A stretch of DNA of 46,239 nt, taken from NCBI GenBank assembly GCA_002726335.1, contig PBSR01000011.1, positions 744 through 46,982 on the forward strand, read 5' to 3'. Source of the stretch: Gemmatimonadaceae bacterium (GTDB lineage Bacteria > Latescibacterota > UBA2968 > UBA8231). A model generated the notes under the pieces. It made no database searches. It was given only the letters and a program-made list of their open reading frames with translations, and was not told the origin of the DNA. The stretch's first letter is position 1; every line of letters begins with the position of its first letter. The position numbers and the translations under genes are program-made. Below, one piece after another: positions 7,726 through 15,698 of the stretch.

Positions 7726-9373
7726 ACTGCGGGTCGACAATTTCGCCCTGATCGACCACATAGATATCGAGTTGGGCGATGGCCTGTCGGTCATCACCGG
7801 CGAAACGGGTGCGGGGAAATCCATTCTCATCGGGGCCCTCAACTCGATTCTCGGCGCCCCGGTCTCGGCCGATCTCGTACGCGGCGGGGCCGAACGCTGC
7901 GAAGTGGAGGGGTTGTTCGAGCTCAGCCAGGACACGCTCGCCCGGCAGCGGCTCGAGGCGGCCGGATTCGAGCTGGATGGTGATGCCCATCTCATCCTGC
8001 GCCGCGAAATCCGTGCGGAAGGCCGTTCCCGGGCCTTCATCAATGGTGCCATGGTGCCGCTCCGGCGGCTGCGCGAGGCGGGGAAGCTTCTGGTCGACCT
8101 GCACGGTCAGCATGAACACCAGTCGCTGCTCGACCCGGAACGTCATGCCTCTTTCCTCGACGAGTGCGGCGGCCTCGTCGAGCGCGCCGCCGCCACCGCC
8201 GCCGCCCACGAACGCTGGGCGGGGGTGTCCGCAGTCCTGCGGCAGTTGCAGGCAGATCGTCAGCAGCTACGGGATGACGAGGAGTTGCGCCGGTACCAGT
8301 TGGAAGAGATTCGTCGCCTGGCCCCCGAGCCCGGAGAAGATGAAAGCCTGGAGCGCGAGATCGCCATCCTCGACAATCAGCAGACCCTCGAACGCAACAC
8401 GTACGACCTCTACGAATCACTCTATGGCCGCGACGACTCCATCGTCGACCGTCTCGGCCAGGCTCGGCGCGAACTCGAGGGGCTGGTCGAGTTCGATCCC
8501 TCCCTGGGATCCCGCGTCGAAGCTCTGGAAGGACTGATGATCGGCGTCGAGGACGCGGCGGCCGGATTGCGCGACTATTCCGCCAGCCTGCAGGCTGACC
8601 CCGAGCGGCTCGAGGCAGCTCGCGAGCGGCTGGAGGAATTGCGCCGGCTCGTGCGTCGCCATGGCAGCGACCTGGCCACCATCGTGTCACGAGCGGCCGA
8701 GCTCGAGTCACTCGATGAACACGCCGAGCGCCTCGACGCCAAGATCGCCGCCGCCACGAAGAAGATGGACCGAGCCGCCGGCTCCTTCCGCAAGACCTGC
8801 GCCGACCTGTCGAAGGGCCGCGGCGGTGCCTGCAGCCACCTGGCGTCGGCCGTCGCTGAGGGACTCGCCGAACTGGGCATGCCCGCCGCCGAGTTCCGCG
8901 CCGAGCTCACGCCCCGCCCGGAACCTGACGCCCGCGGCGCGGAGTCGGTAGAATTCTACGTCTCGGCCAATCGCGGTGAACGGGCCCTGCCCCTGGCCCG
9001 GGTCGCCTCGGGTGGTGAACTGTCACGCCTGATGCTCGTACTCAAACAGATCATCGCCGATAGGGACGCCGTATCCACCCTCGTTTTCGACGAAGTCGAC
9101 ACGGGCATCTCCGGCCGCGTCGCCGCCGCGGTAGGCCGCCGCCTATGTTCACTGTCCGGTGCCAGGCAGACCCTCGTCATCACTCACCTGCCTCAGATTG
9201 CCAGCCTTGCCGATCACCATCTCTCGGTGCACAAGAGCGAGCGGAAGAAACGCACGGTGACAGATGTCGTACACCTGGTCGGTGCGGCTCGCGCGGAAGA
9301 GATCGCTGGCCTGCTGGCCGGGGAGACGGTATCCGACGCCGCCCGTCGACATGCCCAGGAAATGCTACAGTAG
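7715..9373 (+). CDS. recN: DNA repair protein RecN
   Basis: RecN is an SMC-like ATPase that acts early in double-strand break repair. I choose ATG 7715 over the in-frame ATG 7709 because GGAGGAG (7701-7707) is spaced 7 bases from 7715 and almost touches 7709. The 552-residue protein carries Walker A (GETGAGKS, about 29-36), the RecN-specific LHGQHEHQSLLDPE, and a long coiled-coil middle. The ABC signature is ASGGELSRLMLV (about 430), and Walker B is TLVFDEVDTGISG (about 456). The C-terminus ends in the usual LLAGETVSDAARRHAQEML. Length is normal for the family. Confidence 0.96.
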   Translation: MLARLRVDNFALIDHIDIELGDGLSVITGETGAGKSILIGALNSILGAPVSADLVRGGAERCEVEGLFELSQDTLARQRLEAAGFELDGDAHLILRREIRAEGRSRAFINGAMVPLRRLREAGKLLVDLHGQHEHQSLLDPERHASFLDECGGLVERAAATAAAHERWAGVSAVLRQLQADRQQLRDDEELRRYQLEEIRRLAPEPGEDESLEREIAILDNQQTLERNTYDLYESLYGRDDSIVDRLGQARRELEGLVEFDPSLGSRVEALEGLMIGVEDAAAGLRDYSASLQADPERLEAARERLEELRRLVRRHGSDLATIVSRAAELESLDEHAERLDAKIAAATKKMDRAAGSFRKTCADLSKGRGGACSHLASAVAEGLAELGMPAAEFRAELTPRPEPDARGAESVEFYVSANRGERALPLARVASGGELSRLMLVLKQIIADRDAVSTLVFDEVDTGISGRVAAAVGRRLCSLSGARQTLVITHLPQIASLADHHLSVHKSERKKRTVTDVVHLVGAARAEEIAGLLAGETVSDAARRHAQEMLQ

Positions 9374-9383
9374 GTGATGTCCC

Positions 9384-9944
9384 ATGATTGCTAACGGGCT
9401 CAGCCTGGCCCGCGTGTTCCTCGGGCCCGCCGTCGCCTACGGACTCTACCGTGACGTCCAGGGGATCGGTCCGCTGACGCTGGCGCTGATGCTGGCGGCA
9501 GGCGCCACCGATCTGCTCGATGGCTGGGTGGCACGCAAGCTGGGTCAGACGTCGCGCCTGGGCCGCATGCTCGATCCGCTGGCGGACAAGCTCTTCATCG
9601 GCTGCGTCTGTATCAGTCTCGTCTTCCTGCGCGGCTTCCCCGCCTGGCTGGTCGTGCTCCAGGGGATGCGCGATCTGATCATCCTCGGCGTCGGCTGGTT
9701 CCTGCTGCGCAGCCGCGGGATCGTCGTCGCCGCCAGCCTGCCGGGCAAGGTAGCCACCTGGAGCATGGCCCTGGCCATGCTCGCCTTCGTGCTGAACGTG
9801 GCGGAGGTCTGGGGGATGCTGCTGCAGTGGACGACAGCGATCCTGATCGTCGGCTCGGGAGCCGGGTACGCCCGGCAGCTGACGGCGATCCTGGCTCAAC
9901 CGCCTTCGGCGGAGTTCAGTTCTTCCAGGCGCACGAAGGCGTAG
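9384..9944 (+). CDS. CDP-alcohol phosphatidyltransferase, PgsA-like
   Basis: This 186-residue integral membrane protein belongs to the family that transfers a phosphatidyl group from CDP-diacylglycerol to an alcohol. The diagnostic motif D-x2-DG-x2-AR-x8-G-x3-D-x3-D is complete: Asp43, Asp46-Gly47, Ala50-Arg51, Gly60, Asp64, Asp68. Several hydrophobic helices flank it. The most likely role is phosphatidylglycerophosphate synthase (PgsA, making PG head-group precursors), but a CDP-alcohol transferase of other specificity fits equally well from sequence alone. It starts 10 bp after recN and has AGGTGATG upstream. Its 3' end overlaps the convergent TPR lipoprotein gene by 49 bp. Confidence 0.85.
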   Translation: MIANGLSLARVFLGPAVAYGLYRDVQGIGPLTLALMLAAGATDLLDGWVARKLGQTSRLGRMLDPLADKLFIGCVCISLVFLRGFPAWLVVLQGMRDLIILGVGWFLLRSRGIVVAASLPGKVATWSMALAMLAFVLNVAEVWGMLLQWTTAILIVGSGAGYARQLTAILAQPPSAEFSSSRRTKA

Positions 9945-10621
9945 CGACCTTCGCGCGAGGTGCGACCGAAGCGCTCACGGATCTCCACGAGCATCTTCCG
10001 TTCGTTGTCGATGTCAGCCTGGTCCCGGTACAACTTGGACAGATTGATGTACGCGCCGCGGAAGGTGGGATCGACCGCCATGGCTTTGTGGAAGTGGCTC
10101 ACCGCCAGGTCCCGACGCCCCTGCTCACGGTAAACCTGCCCCAGGTTGTTCAGCGTCTCGGCAAAGGCCGAATCGATCTCCAGGGCCGTCTGGTAGGCCT
10201 GTTCGGCGCCGACGAGATCACCCAGTTGACGCCGCACATATCCCAGGTTGTTCCACGTCTCCAGGTTGTCCGGTGCAAAGCGCGCGGTATGCGACCAGGC
10301 CGCCTCGGAGCGTTGCAGATCGCCCGTCTCAAAATACACCTGTGCCAGTTGCTGATACGCCTGGGGAAAGGCGGGATGCAGTTCGACACTACGCTCCAGC
10401 GCCTGTCGCGCACTGTCAGTGACTCCATACTTGCGGTAGATCTGACCCAGCTGGTAGTACAGAATCGGCGAGTCAGGTTGACTGCGCAGAGCCGCCTGCA
10501 GGGTCAGCACCTCGGTCCGCAGGCGTTGTCGGGCAGGATCCTCGTCGCCGCCGTCATTGCCGCACCCCGTCAGCAGAACCGGAATCGCCACAATACACGC
10601 CAGCAACCACCCCTTTGGCAT
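9896..10621 (-). CDS. TPR-repeat lipoprotein
   Basis: This 241-residue lipoprotein has a signal peptide ending in the lipobox LLTGC (Cys20). It is followed by about five tetratricopeptide repeats between roughly residues 45 and 230 (for example LYYQLGQIYRKYG, AYQQLAQVYFETGD, TWNNLGYVRRQLGD, TLNNLGQVYREQGR). TPR lipoproteins act as protein-binding scaffolds at the outer or inner membrane. The ATG at 10621 is preceded by GGAG and lies two bases after the stop of the upstream lipoprotein gene. The longer frame upstream would bury the signal peptide and was not used. As the last gene of the minus-strand envelope operon it may scaffold the products of the preceding genes. No specific function is assigned. 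Confidence 0.88.
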   Translation of the reverse strand: MPKGWLLACIVAIPVLLTGCGNDGGDEDPARQRLRTEVLTLQAALRSQPDSPILYYQLGQIYRKYGVTDSARQALERSVELHPAFPQAYQQLAQVYFETGDLQRSEAAWSHTARFAPDNLETWNNLGYVRRQLGDLVGAEQAYQTALEIDSAFAETLNNLGQVYREQGRRDLAVSHFHKAMAVDPTFRGAYINLSKLYRDQADIDNERKMLVEIRERFGRTSREGRYAFVRLEELNSAEGG

Positions 10622-10623
10622 CT

Positions 10624-11247
10624 TCACTCCGCCGTCTCCTCTTCCTCCGGCGCCTTGCGCCAGAACACACGAATCCCGTAGCGCCATCCGTACATGCTGA
10701 AGGGTGACCGATCGATGTAGGGTCGGGTAAAGGGTCGCGCCGCGATCAGCGTCTTCCAGTTCTGCACCTTGCGAAAGGGGATCGCCCCTTTTTCCGGCAT
10801 GTAGATCCCGAACAGACAGGGATACTGCAGTGGAATCGGTTCCGGCAGTTCGAATCGGTTGGCCCCGAGCTGGCGGGGAATGACCATGGGGCTCTCCCCG
10901 AGCAGCTCGAAGTTCTTCGCCCCATCTACGGCGCGCACGATCAGCAGCTTCACCGGCGTCAGTTCGCGCGCCTCGAACTCCCAGGCGAAGACCTCACCAC
11001 CATCGGCCTGACGTGGAAAGATGCGCGTCGTCTCGATGATCGTGAGACCGGCATCAAGGTTGATCGTATCGCCCTCGGCGAGATTGTTGACCCCCACACT
11101 GTCCACATGCCACCCCGCATCATGGGCCTGGGCCACGGCATCCGGTGTGGCTGGCTCCGGAGTCCCACCGCAACCCCACAACAGCAGGCCGGCCAGGCCT
11201 GCCCACCCCAGGGCACCCGTCAGTTGGGGCATATGTTCCGCTGCCAT
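10624..11247 (-). CDS. Lipoprotein of unknown function
   Basis: This protein of about 207 residues has an N-terminal hydrophobic segment and a lipobox-like LLLWGC at Cys26, so it is probably lipidated and held in the envelope. The body is mainly beta-rich in appearance (DTINLDAGLTIIETT, EVFAWEFEARELTPVKLLIVR) with an aromatic and basic C-terminal third and an acidic tail (EEEETAE). I do not recognise a family. The start may instead be ATG 11232, five codons inside, which has GGA four bases upstream; both choices keep the lipobox. The 5' end overlaps the 42-residue ORF by 28 bp in another frame, and the stop is two bases before the TPR lipoprotein start, so it sits firmly within the operon. 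Confidence 0.8.
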   Translation of the reverse strand: MAAEHMPQLTGALGWAGLAGLLLWGCGGTPEPATPDAVAQAHDAGWHVDSVGVNNLAEGDTINLDAGLTIIETTRIFPRQADGGEVFAWEFEARELTPVKLLIVRAVDGAKNFELLGESPMVIPRQLGANRFELPEPIPLQYPCLFGIYMPEKGAIPFRKVQNWKTLIAARPFTRPYIDRSPFSMYGWRYGIRVFWRKAPEEEETAE

Positions 11248-11348
11248 CGGGCCGCCGGCTCCATCATCTCCCGCCGACGCGCATAGATCCGCAGCATCTC
11301 GAGGACCTTCAGGCGAAGCGCCAGCTTGCGCAGATCGATGTTGGTCAT
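11220..11348 (-). CDS. Small 42-residue basic ORF within envelope operon
   Basis: Reading leftward from ATG 11348 there is a 42-codon frame: MTNIDLRKLALRLKVLEM, then LRIYARRREMMEPAARWQ, ending RNICPN. GGGAG precedes the ATG at a five-base spacing, and the start lies 11 bases after the stop of the large barrel gene. The frame ends inside the start region of the next lipoprotein gene. The N-terminal half forms a regular amphipathic, Leu- and Arg-rich helix; there is no signal peptide or membrane segment. Evidence for it being real is the strong ribosome-binding site and perfect fit in an otherwise empty operon gap. I do not know a family for it. Confidence 0.5.
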   Translation of the reverse strand: MTNIDLRKLALRLKVLEMLRIYARRREMMEPAARWQRNICPN

Positions 11349-11359
11349 GTCAGCTCCCT

Positions 11360-14300
11360 TCATTCGAGCAGTCCGGCACGAACGATGTCATGCCCACCGG
11401 CGAGCAGATCACCGGGAAAGAACCCGAGTCCGAAGTAGAATCTCAGCCGGTCGATCTTTCGCGGCGCATCGGGATCGTCTGGCGACAGCCCCGCCTCCCT
11501 TGCCTCTTCCCGCTGCAGACGGCTCCGGTTCAGCGGGTGGGCAACCTGGAAGAAAGCGCGGAGAGGGATGCGGTAACTGGTGAACATCTCCAGGCGCAGT
11601 TCCCCGCCCACGTCCGACAACAGGTCGTTGGGTTCGAACTCGTCGAGGCTGGCCTCATCGAAGTTGCCCACGGCCCCGGTTTCGGCAAAGACCTCGGCAT
11701 ACAGCTTGGCGAAGGTGAAGTTGAGGAAACTCATATTCACGCGACGGAACACGGGAAAGCTGTAGGCGGTACGCGCATAGAACAGCTTCGATCCGGACTT
11801 GGTGAAATACGGGTAACCGCTGAGGAAATTGTGCCCCCCGATGTAGTAACGGAGAGGCCAGTAGAACCGTCCCTCGAAGAAACCGCTGTCGGGGTCAAAG
11901 CCCGGCTTCAACTGCAGATTGCGGTAGGCTCCAAGGAAGCGGAAGGAGACCTTGTTGTTGTATGGCAGACCGATGTGCTCGTTGTAGCTGGCCACGTATT
12001 CGTTGACCGTCAAAGGCTGTGGATCGCGGCCGAAGAAGTTGCGCGGCGTGCCGTCGGTTGAAGCCACCTGAGCCAGCGAATCAGCGACCGTGGTTTTCAT
12101 GTAGCGGTAGGCGAAGCTGAAGCTGCGCCCCGTCGGATTGAGCAGGAAGTCCGCCGTGGGTTTCATGTTGCGATACTGCCAGGCGAAGGTCAGGTCGTCC
12201 GAGTCGTAGAAATCGAGTCCCTGATACCAGTCGAAGGCGCTGCCACGGTCGATCAGCAGCGTATCCTGTCGCATGAGTTCCGCCGGCAGGGACGCGGAAA
12301 TGTCGACGCTGTCCTGAATGACGAAGAACTGAGTCTGCTGACGCAGGTGCTGCAGCGACCAGTCTTCATCGTAGTTGCGGTGCAGGTACTGGACGAAGGC
12401 GCGGCTTCGGCCGATGGGGACCTCGAAGCCGACGGCGAGCATCTTGAAGACATCCTTGAAGCGATCCTTGCGACTCTCTACGTCGAAGGAGTAGGTCGAG
12501 GCATTGGGAATGAGAAGGTTTGACGAATCCGTCGGCACCGGATAGATCGTCGCCGTGGCGATGGTATCGGCGTTGATCGTGGTGCCGCTGATGATGTAGT
12601 CGACCTCACGGCGGCGAGCGGCGATGAACATGCTGGGGTTGAAGCCGCGATTGTTGCCCTCCACCGGATAGAGGGAACGCTCGTACATCAACAGGAAGTC
12701 GGTGTTGAGATCGGTCTTCTCGCGGAAGTTCTTGCCGAGCAGGGCCTGTACCGTGACCTGGTCCCGACCCAGGATGTTCGACGCCTGCAGGAAGCCACCG
12801 CCGCTGACCTGGTTGAGACCAAACTGGTTGCCGATGAAGGTGGGGCCCATCTGCACGATCGGCACCAGATCGTAGATCCGCCGCCCGAAGGCGGGAGACA
12901 CGGTGTATTCCTCCGCCAGCGGCGGCAACGTGACCTTGGTGAAGTAGTCGCGCTCGAGATTGGCCCCCCAGTCAACGACCCGTTCGTAGGCGCCCGCCTC
13001 GAGGCTGAACAGATCGAAGTCATTGGCGTGATAGCCGGCATAGACAATGCGACCATCGGCGCCGACGGCAGGTGTGAAGGCGCCACCCACAACGTTCGTC
13101 AGCTGGGTCACCTGCCCCGACGCCAGGTCGTGGCGGTAGAGGTTGAAAACACCGGTGACGTCGGCGGCGAAGACGTAACCGCTGCCGTCCGGCAGCCAGT
13201 ACGGATCGCGCTCGTCAGCGGCGGTTGCCAGCAGGAGTCGGAACCCCGAGGTGTCGGCCGCGGGTATGGCCAGCGAATCGGGGAACACCTGGAGCGAGTC
13301 GGGAACGATCGTCCGGTCACGGATGCCCCAGTCCTTCGGGCGGGGCGGACTGTCGGCGTCCATGACAGCGATGTCGCGATCCTGGCCACGGAAAATGCTG
13401 AACAGCAGCGTCGTGCCGTCAGGTGACCAGCGCGGCGAATAGATCTGCGCGCCGTCCTCAAAGTTGGTCAGTTGCGTCAGGCCGGTGCCGTCGACGTTGA
13501 TGATGTTGAGATTGGCGTTGCCGTCGCGCAGCCGGGAAAAGACGATGCGCCGACCATCTGGAGATACATGTGGGTCACGAGCCCGCAGGCCGGCGCTCAG
13601 CAGATGCTCCTCTTCCGAGGCCAGATCGTAGACGGCCAGATCGTTCTGCCGTCGCCGGTTGCGCAGGAAGTAGAGTTTGCTGCCGTCCGGTGACCAGGAA
13701 ACGCGGGTGTCGACGGAGCGATCGAGGGTGGTGGAACGTCCGGTCTCGAAGTCGTGGATCACCAGCTGGGGAATACGGTAGTCGCGGTCTTCGCTCGAGA
13801 TAAACGCCAGCTTTGTTCCATCCGGCGACCAGGCCGGGTGGTAGTCGAGAGTACCGCCGTTGACGCCGTCGCCGAGGTTGGCCCCCTCGTGGAATCCCCC
13901 GGAGCGGATCTCGGCGACCTGTTGCGAGTACTGCTCGTCGAGGTATCGGACCCAGTCATCGTACAGCTGGTCGGCGGTGATCCCCAGCACCCGGCGGATG
14001 GCGACCTCGAAGCTGAGGAAACCCACGTGTTCCTGCAGCTGGTCGACCTTGTCCCGGCCGTACTGATCCGCGATGTAGACGAGCAGCCCGAAACCCTGGT
14101 TGTAGACCATCTCGCCGTAGTAGCCGCCGGTGCGATTGCTCAGCGTACCCATCTCGGTATACGAGTGCATGTCGTCCTCGAGGACGGCCATGCGCAGCAC
14201 CATGTCTCGATGAGAATCCCAGGTGTCCCACCCGAGGGCGTAGGGCCCCATCTGGGCGATCCCTTCGACCCACCATTTGGGCGTATTCATGTAGTACAGA

Positions 14301-14764
14301 GGAAGATCGAAGCTGATGTCGGGATTGGAGTCAAAACGGCTGACCTGCAGCAGCGCGAAGCGGAAGGGCCACTTCTTGCGGGCCTTGTCCAGAGTGATGA
14401 CGTGGGCGATCTCGTGAGTCAGAACATTGCGGATCCACTCGTGTTCGCCGCGGATCTCCCAGTCGAGATTCGACGCCCAGATGTTGACTTCGTTCGTGTA
14501 GTCCGAGGCCGAGCCGTTGCCGTAGTCGGAGTCGTCGCGCACGTTGATGTGAATCGGCGCGTACTCGTCATAGAACTGGAAAGCGGCCGCCAGCTGCGGG
14601 AAGATCTCTTCCGCCACCTCGGCAACACGCCGGGCGGTGCGTTCCGTACCGGGCGCAAACGTGATGTAGTAGTGGTCTGTATGGATGGTGCGCATCTGGC
14701 TGTGAGCGGCGCCGGCGCAGAGCACGGCCATGGCCACTGCCAGAGTCCGGATGGAAGGCGTCAA
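11360..14764 (-). CDS. Secreted HExxH protease-like / TolB-propeller / outer-membrane barrel protein
   Basis: This 1134-residue protein starts at TTG 14764, which supplies a signal peptide of about 22 residues ending AGAAHSQ. Residues 24-250 look like a peptidase MA-like (gluzincin) domain, with VLTHEIAHVITLD placing HEIAH at 117-121. Residues about 300-600 contain at least six TolB/DPP-type propeller blades (PAWSPDGTKLAF, VSWSPDGSKLYF, PHVSPDGRRIVF, PRWSPDGTTLLF, PYWLPDGSGYVF, PAVGADGRIVYA). From about 640 to the end, alternating hydrophobic and aromatic strands resemble a BamA/D15-like barrel. Outer-membrane location with a periplasmic or surface-exposed protease-like head is inferred. It is the first gene of a four-gene minus-strand operon. 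Substrate and even activity are unknown, since some HExxH domains of this type may only bind. Confidence 0.85.
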   Translation of the reverse strand: MTPSIRTLAVAMAVLCAGAAHSQMRTIHTDHYYITFAPGTERTARRVAEVAEEIFPQLAAAFQFYDEYAPIHINVRDDSDYGNGSASDYTNEVNIWASNLDWEIRGEHEWIRNVLTHEIAHVITLDKARKKWPFRFALLQVSRFDSNPDISFDLPLYYMNTPKWWVEGIAQMGPYALGWDTWDSHRDMVLRMAVLEDDMHSYTEMGTLSNRTGGYYGEMVYNQGFGLLVYIADQYGRDKVDQLQEHVGFLSFEVAIRRVLGITADQLYDDWVRYLDEQYSQQVAEIRSGGFHEGANLGDGVNGGTLDYHPAWSPDGTKLAFISSEDRDYRIPQLVIHDFETGRSTTLDRSVDTRVSWSPDGSKLYFLRNRRRQNDLAVYDLASEEEHLLSAGLRARDPHVSPDGRRIVFSRLRDGNANLNIINVDGTGLTQLTNFEDGAQIYSPRWSPDGTTLLFSIFRGQDRDIAVMDADSPPRPKDWGIRDRTIVPDSLQVFPDSLAIPAADTSGFRLLLATAADERDPYWLPDGSGYVFAADVTGVFNLYRHDLASGQVTQLTNVVGGAFTPAVGADGRIVYAGYHANDFDLFSLEAGAYERVVDWGANLERDYFTKVTLPPLAEEYTVSPAFGRRIYDLVPIVQMGPTFIGNQFGLNQVSGGGFLQASNILGRDQVTVQALLGKNFREKTDLNTDFLLMYERSLYPVEGNNRGFNPSMFIAARRREVDYIISGTTINADTIATATIYPVPTDSSNLLIPNASTYSFDVESRKDRFKDVFKMLAVGFEVPIGRSRAFVQYLHRNYDEDWSLQHLRQQTQFFVIQDSVDISASLPAELMRQDTLLIDRGSAFDWYQGLDFYDSDDLTFAWQYRNMKPTADFLLNPTGRSFSFAYRYMKTTVADSLAQVASTDGTPRNFFGRDPQPLTVNEYVASYNEHIGLPYNNKVSFRFLGAYRNLQLKPGFDPDSGFFEGRFYWPLRYYIGGHNFLSGYPYFTKSGSKLFYARTAYSFPVFRRVNMSFLNFTFAKLYAEVFAETGAVGNFDEASLDEFEPNDLLSDVGGELRLEMFTSYRIPLRAFFQVAHPLNRSRLQREEAREAGLSPDDPDAPRKIDRLRFYFGLGFFPGDLLAGGHDIVRAGLLE

Positions 14765-14823
14765 AGACGGCCTACCTTTCTGGTTTTACTGAAGTTAAAT
14801 CACCGTAGACGTGCTAAGATACT

Positions 14824-14850
14824 GGGGCTCTCAGAGAGAGTCAAAGCCCC
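14824..14850. other. Hairpin in the barrel-gene upstream region
   Basis: GGGGCT (14824-14829) pairs perfectly with AGCCCC (14845-14850) across a 15-base loop rich in CT/GA. There is no T tract on either side, so it is not a convincing intrinsic terminator. On the minus strand it lies about 60 bases upstream of the barrel gene and could form part of its leader or operator. It also lies just beyond the 3' end of the leftward epimerase gene. Confidence 0.35.
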
Positions 14851-14868
14851 AAATCAGCTCGCTGATCC

Positions 14869-14920
14869 AGCTTGCCGCCAGCTTGCCGCCAGCTTGCGAA
14901 TCAGCTTGCCGCCAGCTTGC
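14869..14920. repeat. Five AGCTTGC repeats at 11-12 bp spacing
   Basis: AGCTTGC occurs at 14869, 14880, 14891, 14903 and 14914, with starts 11, 11, 12 and 11 bp apart. Three of the units read AGCTTGCCGCC in full. The array lies immediately 3' of the epimerase stop and 105 bp or more upstream of the barrel gene start. The spacing of about one helical turn would put all copies on one face of the DNA. Copy number and length are far too small for a CRISPR array. Confidence 0.7.
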
Positions 14921-14927
14921 TGGCCTG

Positions 14928-15698
14928 TTACCGATACCGCTCGATATCGCCCTGATACTGCAGACCCAGGACCGTGCGCGAGCGTTCCACGTTGCAGGTG
15001 TCGGCTGCCTCCGGAGTGCCGACGATGTGGAAGATATCGAAGCCGATCTCGGATCCGGCTTCGGCAGCCAGGCGACAGGCCTCGGCCAGATCGTGGCGAC
15101 AGACCCAGCCCGCACCAGCACGGTACCCTTCGGGACCGAGCTTCTCCTTCTGGCGGCCAAGACCGATCCGGGTATCGACGATGTAGTCGGGCCGCAGGAC
15201 GATCAGGGGAAATCTGAAGGCGTCCCAGTACTGCCGGCACATCTCCTCCTGCAGCCGCTTTGTGACCGCGTAGAGCGACCCGTCCGGTCGGCGCACATCG
15301 GCGGTGAAGAACACACCCTCCGGATGGATGGTCTGACACGAACCGATATGAACGACACGCCGGACGCCAGCGCTCCGCGATGCCTCCAGGACATTCCACA
15401 GCCCCTTCAGATTCACCAGGAAGGCCTTCTCATCGGTTCGATCCTGTTCACCCCCTTGGGGAAACCAGACGGCCACGTGGATCACGGCGTCGCAGCCGGC
15501 AATGGCCTGCTGCACCTGATCATAGTCGACGATGTCCCCGAAGATGCGGTCACCCTCCCAGCGACCATCCACGTCTTCCCAGGCGGCCCACGCCTCTTCC
15601 GTGTGATCGAAAGCGCGCACCTGGTGGCCGGCCCCCTCCAGATTGCTCAGCGTGGCTCGGCCCAGCCAGCCGGCGCCGCCGAAGACGACGATCTTCAT
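14928..15698 (-). CDS. NAD-dependent epimerase/dehydratase (extended SDR)
   Basis: This 256-residue Rossmann-fold protein of the extended short-chain dehydrogenase family acts on nucleotide- or free sugars. The N-terminal nucleotide-binding motif is GGAGWLGRA at about residues 8-16. VIHVAVWFPQGG corresponds to the family's substrate-side region, and LYAVTKRLQEEM supplies the YxxxK catalytic pair. It is somewhat shorter than classical GalE enzymes (about 330), which suggests a reduced C-terminal substrate lobe. The ATG overlaps the TGA of the aminotransferase by four bases, so the two are translationally coupled and likely act on the same sugar. Exact substrate is not predictable. Confidence 0.85.
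   Translation of the reverse strand: MKIVVFGGAGWLGRATLSNLEGAGHQVRAFDHTEEAWAAWEDVDGRWEGDRIFGDIVDYDQVQQAIAGCDAVIHVAVWFPQGGEQDRTDEKAFLVNLKGLWNVLEASRSAGVRRVVHIGSCQTIHPEGVFFTADVRRPDGSLYAVTKRLQEEMCRQYWDAFRFPLIVLRPDYIVDTRIGLGRQKEKLGPEGYRAGAGWVCRHDLAEACRLAAEAGSEIGFDIFHIVGTPEAADTCNVERSRTVLGLQYQGDIERYR

Noticed and set aside
9827..10681. 284-codon plus-strand frame
   Set aside because: Opposite the TPR lipoprotein, whose repeats and lipobox are clear.
14869..14920. Possible CRISPR array
   Set aside because: Units are only 7-11 bp with no spacers and no cas genes nearby.
13754..15217. 487-codon plus-strand frame
   Set aside because: Runs opposite the protease/propeller/barrel gene and the epimerase; it has no domain and crosses the intergenic repeat array.
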